19,282 bases of DNA from Desulfovibrio sp. UBA2564 (lineage in GTDB: Bacteria; Desulfobacterota; Desulfovibrionia; Desulfovibrionales; Desulfovibrionaceae), in NCBI GenBank assembly GCA_002340305.1, contig DDLU01000096.1:1-19282 (forward strand), read 5' to 3'. The notes beneath the pieces were generated by a model. The model had not been told where the DNA came from, did no database searches, and was given only the letters and a program-made list of their open reading frames with translations. Position 1 is the stretch's first letter. Every line of letters starts with the position of its first letter. A program made the translations under genes and the position numbers. Positions 1-6,271 of the stretch are shown one piece after another.

Positions 1-1
1 A

Positions 2-1909
2 GGTAAAAACGGTATGGTAAATTTTGCTGACTATGTGATGAAAAAACGGGATCGTGGAGAACTGACAACCGGGCTTGTTCTCTATGGCGAGAATGAACCG
101 CCAGAGATGCAGATCGAGAACTTATGGAAGATTGTTCATCGCAGGACCGGTGAAGATCTTGCTGATCCCAGACCCGACTTTGATGAGTTTTCGTCCTCAG
201 ACCGCATGTATCCTTCCATGATGAAACCGGAAGTCAAACGTCGTTGGGATTTGAAAAACTATGAATGGGAAGAGACGAAGGCCCAGCATGCAAAACTGAA
301 GCGCATGGTCCATGCCCAGTTCATGCAGGAGAATCCTCGTCTGCCCGTAGTTCAGGGATTGAAGGGTACTACCTACGGCAGTGAAATTCAGGCTGAGTTC
401 AAGAAAATACTTAGCGGGAAACAGTCCATTCTGAAATCCCGCATGCCCAAGGCTGGAACTGGCCCGACTATCCGTGATGAGCTGAAGCGTGACAACGTGG
501 ACCTCAACGAAGTTGCCGATGAGGTTGTACAGTTTCAGACTCCCGATTCCCGGAACACCTTTGCTGTCATGGGCGTGGATAGGGACGAAACACTGCGTAT
601 CGCTGGTAAAGTTCTTGCCTCGGCAGAATCCAGCCATGCTTTTGAATATCAGTACGATGAGGAAGGGCGGTTGCAGGTTGTTCATTACGGGGGAAAGCCG
701 GTTGAAGTGTATCGCTACAACCGCATAGGGCAACGTGTCTTTTCGCAGGTCTCCGGTGGTCAGCCTGTGGAATACCAGTACAATGAACATGGTCAACTCG
801 TTCAGGCCGGGGAAGTCACTTATTCCTATGATGAAGACGGCTACCTTGCGGGTAAAAGAGACTCGTATGCTCTGACCCGCTACCGCTATCTGGAGAATGG
901 TCAGCTTTGTGGGGTGCAACTTCCTGACGGCAGGGAGATTGAATACCGCTTTAATAAAAACGGGTTTCGCGCGGAAAAGCTTATCAACGGCAACCTTGTT
1001 CAGCGGTATCACTGGGAAGATCTAATCACTTTGTCTGCGGTGGAGGACAAGTCCGGTGTGGTCCATCTGCGTTATGATGAAGACGGTGACGCTGCTGCTA
1101 TGGTCCGCGACGGGCAGAAGTTGCTGCTTGCTACCGACCAGTTGGGTAGTGCCTTTACAGTTGCTGATCTGTCGGGAAACAGTGTACAGGAAATCCTATA
1201 TGATTCTTTCGGGGTGATGATACAGAACAGTCGTCCCGAATTCGCGCTTCCGCTCGGCTTTGCTGGAGGCTTATATGATTCCGATACCGGCCTGATCCAT
1301 TTCGGCTACCGTGAATACGATCCCGCCATTGGCCGTTTCATATCTCCTGATCCGCTGGGCTATGCTGGCGGCGATGTGGATCTGTATGGTTATTGCGGAG
1401 ATGATCCGGTTAACTTTGTTGATCGGCTGGGTTTGAGCGACACCAGTGAGGCGAGCGAGGACGAAGGTGCTGAGTCTGAGAAAGAAAACGAAAATTTCTT
1501 TTGGACGGTAACCCCCAAAAAGAATGCTTGCGAAAAATGTCAGGCACTCAAAGGAAAAAACTTTGATAATAAGCCTGACAGACCGCACCCCAATTGTAAG
1601 TGCGAGATCAAGAGACATTTCAAGGGCATCAACATTACGGGTATACTTCAAGGTCAAGGCAGCAGCGATAGCCATAAGTTCGGTGCTGAGCAGAAAATCA
1701 TTGTTGAAGTGAGGAATCTCGGCCCCTTTGCTGCTGGAGCTAGAATTCAGGTTGACGGTAGTGTTTGGGAAAGTACCGGGCATATGGTGCCGGGAACATC
1801 GGATTCTTTTGAATTCACAAAATTTGGTGAGATACCGGTGCCATGGGAAGTGGCGATAACTTGTGATGGAGCTGATAATTCTAGTGTTTTTTATTCCATA
1901 AGGGGTTAA
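2..1909 (+). CDS. RHS-repeat protein, 5'-truncated by the window, with variable C-terminal module
   Basis: The frame is open to the left edge, so the gene probably starts upstream; an ATG at 14 is the first in view but has only a weak ribosome site. Numbering from that ATG, about 200 residues have no YD repeats and no fold I recognise. From about 205 come YD/RHS repeats (tyrosine-rich YxYDExG units). The RHS-associated core ends near 445-477 with GRFISPDPLGYAGG and then NFVDRLGL. The remaining about 155 residues are the variable C-terminus: an acidic linker, a Cys/His module (C506-x2-C509, H525-P-N-C528-K-C530) resembling the C-terminal motif of Mu F-type phage head proteins, and a beta-rich tail. 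RHS proteins form a shell that encloses a C-terminal toxin, delivered by secretion systems or used between cells. Toxin activity here is inference. The usual DPxGL autocleavage site reads DRLGL. The stop codon abuts the next gene. Confidence 0.8.
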   Translation, partial: GKNGMVNFADYVMKKRDRGELTTGLVLYGENEPPEMQIENLWKIVHRRTGEDLADPRPDFDEFSSSDRMYPSMMKPEVKRRWDLKNYEWEETKAQHAKLKRMVHAQFMQENPRLPVVQGLKGTTYGSEIQAEFKKILSGKQSILKSRMPKAGTGPTIRDELKRDNVDLNEVADEVVQFQTPDSRNTFAVMGVDRDETLRIAGKVLASAESSHAFEYQYDEEGRLQVVHYGGKPVEVYRYNRIGQRVFSQVSGGQPVEYQYNEHGQLVQAGEVTYSYDEDGYLAGKRDSYALTRYRYLENGQLCGVQLPDGREIEYRFNKNGFRAEKLINGNLVQRYHWEDLITLSAVEDKSGVVHLRYDEDGDAAAMVRDGQKLLLATDQLGSAFTVADLSGNSVQEILYDSFGVMIQNSRPEFALPLGFAGGLYDSDTGLIHFGYREYDPAIGRFISPDPLGYAGGDVDLYGYCGDDPVNFVDRLGLSDTSEASEDEGAESEKENENFFWTVTPKKNACEKCQALKGKNFDNKPDRPHPNCKCEIKRHFKGINITGILQGQGSSDSHKFGAEQKIIVEVRNLGPFAAGARIQVDGSVWESTGHMVPGTSDSFEFTKFGEIPVPWEVAITCDGADNSSVFYSIRG

Positions 1910-2356
1910 ATGAAATTCGCACCGTTCCTGTTACTTATCTTACTGTACATCCCTGCGAATGTCTGGGCGCAATCTATATTGCCACTCTCTTGCGATGATG
2001 TAATCAAAATCGAGGTATGGCGTCTTCGTGGAGAAGTTTGGCACTGTCCAACCAAAGAGGGCTATCATTATGTAGTCATGGCCTACCTGACTAAGGAGGC
2101 CCTGACACGCTCGGCTCAAGTATATGAGGCTACTGAAAAAACTATCTTTATGGTTGATAATTGTAAAATTTACACTAGGCCTGTGCAAATTAAGGCTCAA
2201 GGTAGACTTATACAGAGTGATGCTCCTACCTGGGACAACTTCCGTGGTTACAAAGCAGCCAATATAACCAAGAAAACCAAGGAGGCGGCCTTTGAAGCCG
2301 CTCGGCTTATTTGCCCAGACAAAGCACCAACGGTCATGCTTACAGACGGAAGTTGA
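1910..2356 (+). CDS. Small exported protein, possible immunity partner of the RHS protein
   Basis: A 148-residue protein whose ATG directly follows the TAA of the RHS gene with no gap; its ribosome site (AAGGGG) lies in the end of the RHS gene, so translation is probably coupled. Residues 1-20 form a clear signal peptide: a Lys, a Leu/Ile-rich core and a likely cut after VWA. The mature part has four cysteines (in SCDD, WHCP, DNCK and LICP), which could make two disulfides in the periplasm. I recognise no family. Position suggests an immunity or accessory protein for the RHS C-terminal module, since immunity genes normally sit directly after RHS toxin tips and an exported form would fit a toxin acting in the periplasm. 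This is inference from context only. A convergent operon follows across a hairpin at 2413-2438. Confidence 0.65.
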   Translation: MKFAPFLLLILLYIPANVWAQSILPLSCDDVIKIEVWRLRGEVWHCPTKEGYHYVVMAYLTKEALTRSAQVYEATEKTIFMVDNCKIYTRPVQIKAQGRLIQSDAPTWDNFRGYKAANITKKTKEAAFEAARLICPDKAPTVMLTDGS

Positions 2357-2412
2357 CTTTCGGTGGATATTTTCTGGAAAAGGCACCAATGTGTTTACAG
2401 AGAAGAATCAAT

Positions 2413-2438
2413 TCCTCCCGCACCTAGGTGCGGGGGGA
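2413..2438. terminator. Palindromic hairpin between convergent genes
   Basis: A 26-nt near-perfect inverted repeat (13 pairs, one of them G-T, centre CCTAGG) lies in the 90-bp gap between the + strand exported-protein gene and the - strand ptuB gene. It is very GC-rich. The U-tract is poor on the + strand and weak on the - strand (TTGATTCTTCT). It probably serves as a two-way terminator, though a protein-binding palindrome is also possible. Confidence 0.5.
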
Positions 2439-2446
2439 TGTTGAAG

Positions 2447-3079
2447 TTACCCCTGCATCCCCTCTAGCTCGTGCTCCAAAATATTAACCAGCACAGGAGC
2501 ATAGGGTTTGAGATCGCGTCCTTCCTGCGGAGCAAGTTCCGCAAGAAGGATTTTAATAATATCTGTGTCCAGCTCTGCAGCCTCTTCCGGCGGCGTACCG
2601 AATTCGTATTGTAGAGCTTCAATAGCGCGTTTGCGAGCAGCATTGAGAGAGCTGGATTGCAGTTTTAGAACATCAAGACTTTCTTCGGCTCTCGCAGTTG
2701 TTCCTCTGACTCGGCCCGAATAAGAAAATTTAAGCTCAGTCTCACATTCATCCATCAGGGGTGTCAGTGGCAAAGGCTGATGGCCGTGTGCCTTGCCGCA
2801 TTGATTCGGGGTTTCGCAACTGGCAACGATATTTGTGAAGTCGGTCGTCCGGTTTTGGTCAATTCTCTGCGCTACGACATGCTCATTATGACTACTGGAA
2901 TTATCGGCAGTAATGGGCTTGCAGCAGTATGCGCAGAGTCCATATTGCTCCCGCAGGCATGCTTCACGTATTGCCTGTCTTACGGCATCGTCTTCAATTT
3001 CAGAGTATCTTTTGCTTGGATGATCCTTGACCCAGTCCTTCAACTCATCAGGAGCTTCGCCCTTAGTTATTTTTCGCAA
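2447..3079 (-). CDS. ptuB: Septu defence HNH nuclease PtuB
   Basis: A 210-residue HNH endonuclease of the PtuB / retron-associated HNH family. Visible motifs are C49-x2-C52 (zinc knuckle CAYC), H64-N-E-H67 (the HNH catalytic His region), N83 in FTNIV, and C88 and C94 in a second metal-binding pair. The start is TTG at 3079: AAGGAGG lies 6 nt upstream and no better codon is near. The gene overlaps the end of ptuA by 17 nt, so the two are translationally coupled. In Septu, PtuB is the nuclease held and controlled by the PtuA ATPase and acts on DNA during phage infection. No reverse transcriptase or retron RNA is seen beside it, so this looks like a stand-alone Septu pair rather than an Ec78-type retron. 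Confidence 0.85.
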   Translation of the reverse strand: MRKITKGEAPDELKDWVKDHPSKRYSEIEDDAVRQAIREACLREQYGLCAYCCKPITADNSSSHNEHVVAQRIDQNRTTDFTNIVASCETPNQCGKAHGHQPLPLTPLMDECETELKFSYSGRVRGTTARAEESLDVLKLQSSSLNAARKRAIEALQYEFGTPPEEAAELDTDIIKILLAELAPQEGRDLKPYAPVLVNILEHELEGMQG

Positions 3080-4403
3080 ACTGGGCCTCCTTACGCATAA
3101 GAAGGATTTTTATTTTATTGAGTTCCCAGTGGTCAGTAGGCAGCGTTTCTTCCAGTTCTTTTATTTCTGCATGGGCTTCTGAAAATTCTCTATCATGGAT
3201 AAGATCTAGAATGTCATCCAGAGATTTTTGAACAGCTTGGTTTCTGACAACCACGTCCATTTTATCCAAAAGCACTTGGTTTGCATCCATACCGTACAGG
3301 TTTCCGAGCTGACGTATATCTCCGTCATCGAGCATGTAAGCCAAAATGTTTTGAGAGTTACTAATTACCAGCGGAGAATGGGTGGTCAGGATAAACTGGC
3401 AGTTGGGGAAGACAGAGCACAGCCTGTCGATGATTCCCTGCTGCCATCTTGGATGCAGGTGTAAATCCACTTCATCAATCATTATGATACCACGCCCTTC
3501 AAGAGGATTATCAAGTGCAGGGTTCATCATTGATAACCTGCTGGCAATACTTCCAACTAGGGCCATGAGGGATTTTTCTCCCTGAGAAAGTTGCTCTACA
3601 TTAAGGGATACACCGTTTTTCTCCACCATCATACGAAGATTCGGTTTCCGTTCAATTTTTAGATTGCTAAATCCATCCATTAACTGGTCGATTGCAGAGC
3701 GGACACTATCGAGTTGTGGGTCGCTTTTCTGAATATGCTCAATCGCTACTGCTTCACCAGCTTTCCTGTCTTTTGCTATCTTTTTGTAATTCTTAAAGAT
3801 GTCTTCGATGTTGCGAACATGCAGTTCATTCTCTATATCTTCACGTTCTCGAAACCATTCAAAAAAACGTCTGAAGTCAACACCCTGTTGTAATGAGCCA
3901 TCCAATCCGTCAAGTTGCCCGAAAGAATGTTTGGTGCGAATCTTAAGTGGAATATCAAGAATTGTTCTTTCAACAGGGTAGTAGGCAAGCAGCGGGAGTG
4001 ATGCGTTTTCATCTTCTGTGTAGTTTTCCCGGAAAAGTTCAGCAAGTTCAGTTAGTCCTGAAAGGCTGCTTTCCGCAGTTTTCTTCTTACCCTTCATAGT
4101 CTTGGCAAGAATCCACTGGTAGGGCGTTTCGTTGTATATTGCGTCAGTAGTGACAGTGGAAAAATTTTGGCCGTTTGTGATGGCGAGATCTTTCATCGCG
4201 CTACCGGAAGCACGTTCTCGTTTGATACGGGCAACCAGCCAACTGAGACTAAGGGAGAGAGCTTCAAGGATAGTGGTCTTACCAGCACCGTTGTTACCGA
4301 TGAAAACGATAACATTGGTATCTCCGGGAGACTTTTTTGAAAAGTCCAGTTCAACGTCTTTGAACAGTCTGTAGTTTTCAAGTTTCAGTTTATTTATACG
4401 CAT
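3063..4403 (-). CDS. ptuA: Septu defence ABC-type ATPase PtuA
   Basis: A 446-residue SMC/RecF-like ATPase. It has Walker A at residues 36-44 (GNNGAGKTT), a signature motif at 272-278 (LSQGEKS), Walker B at 306-313 (IIMIDEVD) and an H-loop at 340-344 (TTHSP). The region between about 100 and 260 is helical and charged. The C-terminal 80 residues, rich in Glu and Lys, are where PtuA proteins contact PtuB. I take ATG 4403 as the start because AAGGAGAG precedes it and it opens with the family-typical MRINKLKLENYRLF; the frame runs on upstream but without a ribosome site. In known Septu systems PtuA forms an oligomer that senses nucleotide state and restrains PtuB. Generic AAA_15/OLD-like ATPases look similar, but the coupled HNH gene makes Septu the best call. 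It lies inside the integrated element, upstream of the integrase. Confidence 0.85.
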   Translation of the reverse strand: MRINKLKLENYRLFKDVELDFSKKSPGDTNVIVFIGNNGAGKTTILEALSLSLSWLVARIKRERASGSAMKDLAITNGQNFSTVTTDAIYNETPYQWILAKTMKGKKKTAESSLSGLTELAELFRENYTEDENASLPLLAYYPVERTILDIPLKIRTKHSFGQLDGLDGSLQQGVDFRRFFEWFREREDIENELHVRNIEDIFKNYKKIAKDRKAGEAVAIEHIQKSDPQLDSVRSAIDQLMDGFSNLKIERKPNLRMMVEKNGVSLNVEQLSQGEKSLMALVGSIASRLSMMNPALDNPLEGRGIIMIDEVDLHLHPRWQQGIIDRLCSVFPNCQFILTTHSPLVISNSQNILAYMLDDGDIRQLGNLYGMDANQVLLDKMDVVVRNQAVQKSLDDILDLIHDREFSEAHAEIKELEETLPTDHWELNKIKILLMRKEAQFAKNN

Positions 4404-4517
4404 CAAGCTCTCCTTGTATTCTCGCCGACGAAACGTGCTTAAAGTCTGATACCTTATATGTCCAGAATATACCACCTGTCAGCAGCGGCGTGGGGATTTT
4501 CTGGCGGGGATATGGTT

Positions 4518-5828
4518 TCACTCCCCGGTTCCATCCCTACGCAAAGGAATAACCTTGGTCTCACCATCCCCAAGGATACGGCTCAGAACTTTATCCAGCA
4601 CAAGCATGGTTTTGGTCTTCGATTTCAGGTGCAGGCTGCGGTCATAGTGTTTTTGTCCTACACCGCTACGGCCATGGTTCAGGAAAAGATCAAGGCGGTG
4701 ATCCGGTTCACCGGCATCGGCCAACTTGGTCCTGATGGTTCTTCTGATATCCCGTGGAGACCAGTGCTCTCGGTCGTGTTTTTTATGGAAGCGGGTGATG
4801 GCCTGCCGCAGTGAGGTGTACATGATCGGTTTGGCTGGATCTGTTCCGGGGAACAGGAATTCGCTGCTGTTATCCTTGAGCTGAGCTTCAATGATTCGGA
4901 TTGCTCTGTCGGAGAGGGGCAGGGCATGAAATTTATCATTCTTGGTGCGATCTGGAGTGAGGTTCCATCTTTTTTGCTCAAGGTTGAATTTGTCCTTACG
5001 GGCCTCAACGCATTCTTTGACCCTCGCGCCTCCGACGCTGACCATCAACTGCAGTACTCTCGCTACCGGCAGTGAAATATGATTCCCGGGAATGGTCATA
5101 TCATTGAATATGGAACGAATTTCATCTTCGCTGAGGACCCTGTTTCCGACTTTCTTGGCCTGACGGTCAACAGCGACAGCAGCAACCGGGTTTGATTCAA
5201 GACTGAAACATACATCACTTTTTTGTGTGTAGTCATTTTCAATTCTCATTCCGTACTGGAATGCGCTATGCAGGTAGCTACGGGTATGGTCGGCAGAACT
5301 GGCAGCTCCTCGGTTGTAAATTTTTTTAAGAACCTTGGTTACATCGGATGGGGTGATTTCGTTGGCCCTGTTATTTTTACCTAATCCGTTAGCTGCGTTG
5401 TATTTGCCGGTTAAAAGCGATCTTTCCACCTGCTGCCATGTGTTCTTACCCCGGCGTTTAAGATCTTCAACGTAGTTGCGGAAAAGCTGTTCAACCGTGC
5501 CTTGGGACTCCAGTTCCTTGCGTTTTTTCTCAGCTTCCTTCTTTTGTCTTTGCAATTCATCCTTAGGGTCTAGGCCCTCGACAAGCATTTTGCGCAGCTC
5601 TTCGATTTTCAATCGTGCTTCAGCAAGGGATATTTTGCCAGCTCCACTGGCATTGGCAACTTTGATCATTCTACGCTTGTCACCGACGTAGTATTTAAAC
5701 ATCCACTCAGCTGAGTTGGGTCTTGTCCTCAGGGCGAGGCGACCGGCTCCTTTGGGAGCGTCTTCGGTAATGAGTCTTTCCTTACCGGGGCGGATCTCTT
5801 TTTCAATCTGTTTGGCTGTAAAAATCAT
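4518..5828 (-). CDS. int: P4-type tyrosine integrase
   Basis: A 436-residue site-specific recombinase with an N-terminal arm-DNA-binding domain (about 1-95, DUF4102 type), a core-binding domain (about 105-210) and a C-terminal catalytic domain. Active-site elements seen are Arg in GGARVKE, Lys in RTKNDKFHALPL, Arg in SPRDIRRT, His in LNHGRSGVGQKH and the nucleophile Tyr in KHYDRS. The usual His of the HxxR box is Arg here (PRDIRR), and length and other residues are normal. The start is ATG 5828, with GAGGGG 8 nt upstream; a TTG at 5843 is less likely. The gene points away from the tRNA-derived att site 186 bp upstream, the standard layout for genomic islands inserted in tRNA genes. It is presumably responsible for insertion and excision of the element to its left. 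Confidence 0.93.
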   Translation of the reverse strand: MIFTAKQIEKEIRPGKERLITEDAPKGAGRLALRTRPNSAEWMFKYYVGDKRRMIKVANASGAGKISLAEARLKIEELRKMLVEGLDPKDELQRQKKEAEKKRKELESQGTVEQLFRNYVEDLKRRGKNTWQQVERSLLTGKYNAANGLGKNNRANEITPSDVTKVLKKIYNRGAASSADHTRSYLHSAFQYGMRIENDYTQKSDVCFSLESNPVAAVAVDRQAKKVGNRVLSEDEIRSIFNDMTIPGNHISLPVARVLQLMVSVGGARVKECVEARKDKFNLEQKRWNLTPDRTKNDKFHALPLSDRAIRIIEAQLKDNSSEFLFPGTDPAKPIMYTSLRQAITRFHKKHDREHWSPRDIRRTIRTKLADAGEPDHRLDLFLNHGRSGVGQKHYDRSLHLKSKTKTMLVLDKVLSRILGDGETKVIPLRRDGTGE

Positions 5829-5845
5829 CTTAAAACCCCTCAAGA

Positions 5846-5869
5846 TTTGGTGACGGTTTTGGTGACGGT
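5846..5869 (+). repeat. Tandem 12-bp direct repeats upstream of int
   Basis: TTTGGTGACGGT occurs twice head to tail, just before the integrase start and on the att side. A partial inverted copy (CGTCAC) sits near 5891-5898. The place, between int and the att core, is where arm-type integrase or excisionase sites are expected. Their role is inferred. Confidence 0.55.
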
Positions 5870-6013
5870 ATGGCGGCGTATTTCACTCAAAATCACTGTT
5901 CGTCACTGGAGTAATAGTTTACGGCTTTGAAAGAGATAAATCAAGTATTCAAAAGGTTTTAAGTATGCGCTTAGGGATGGTCTGTGAGGGGGTGGGAAAG
6001 TATAGAGTTCTTC

Positions 6014-6059
6014 ATTCGTAACCAGCAGGCCGTCGGTTCAATTCCTATCGTTGGCTCCA
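6014..6059 (+). repeat. att site: 3' part of a tRNA gene, probably tRNA-Thr(CGU)
   Basis: The segment reads as a tRNA from the anticodon loop onward: loop TTCGTAA (anticodon CGT at 6017-6019), the 3' anticodon strand CCAGC, a variable loop, a T-arm with loop TTCAATT (6037-6043), the acceptor strand CGTTGGC, T and CCA. The sequence before 6014 does not complete the anticodon stem, D-arm or 5' acceptor, so no functional tRNA is present. The T-stem has one C-T mismatch, perhaps a decayed base. Such a fragment next to an integrase marks the duplicated end left by insertion into a tRNA 3' end. Its orientation implies the intact tRNA lies to the left, beyond the window, with host DNA to the right. 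Confidence 0.7.
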
Positions 6060-6070
6060 TGAAAAAGTTT

Positions 6071-6106
6071 AGCCTCACAGTGTATTATAACATTGTGGGG
6101 CTTTCT
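6071..6106 (+). terminator. Rho-independent terminator of the former tRNA gene
   Basis: A 12-pair stem with G-U pairs (AGCCTCACAGTG with CATTGTGGGGCT, loop TATTATAA) is followed by TTTCTT. It lies 11 nt after the CCA of the tRNA fragment, as expected of the native terminator left on the host side of the insertion. Confidence 0.7.
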
Positions 6107-6177
6107 TGGTTTGAGGCGGAAAGCGGCTGCTTTTCTAGTGAAAATGTGTATGTTTTTTCGTAATATGATACAGGTAA

Positions 6178-6206
6178 TTGAATTTTTTAAATGATAGGCG
6201 TATGTT
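6178..6206 (+). promoter_or_regulatory. Possible sigma-70 promoter of the cas operon
   Basis: TTGAAT at 6178-6183 and TATGTT at 6201-6206 are 17 nt apart, each matching the sigma-70 consensus at four of six positions. They lie about 66 nt before the cas3 start in an AT-rich stretch after the tRNA terminator, and no other gene could drive cas3 from upstream. Downstream, 6213-6230 is an imperfect palindrome (GAATT and AATTC arms) that could bind a regulator. Prediction only. Confidence 0.35.
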
Positions 6207-6271
6207 GCTGCTGAATTATTTTTAAAATTCAATAGTAACTTAACATGGCTGCTGCCGGATGAGGGGGACAT

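Larger units (their letters stand above)
1..6059. mobile_element. Right end of an integrative element carrying RHS and Septu genes
   Basis: The right boundary is the tRNA-derived att fragment at 6014-6059 next to a P4-type integrase. The cargo in view is the RHS gene with its partner and the Septu pair. The left boundary is not in the window, and I cannot show that the RHS gene lies inside the same insertion. No transposase or inverted terminal repeat is seen. Confidence 0.5.

Noticed and set aside
197..1012. Long antisense frame of 271 codons inside the RHS gene
   Set aside because: Composition and motifs fit the RHS frame; the antisense product resembles nothing and has no ribosome site. 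Same for 1271-1783 on the - strand.
2447..4403. Retron Ec78-like system
   Set aside because: The ATPase-HNH pair is shared with such retrons, but no reverse transcriptase frame or msr/msd-like RNA lies nearby in the window.
6014..6059. A functional tRNA gene
   Set aside because: Only the part from the anticodon loop to CCA exists; the D-arm and 5' acceptor strand are missing upstream.
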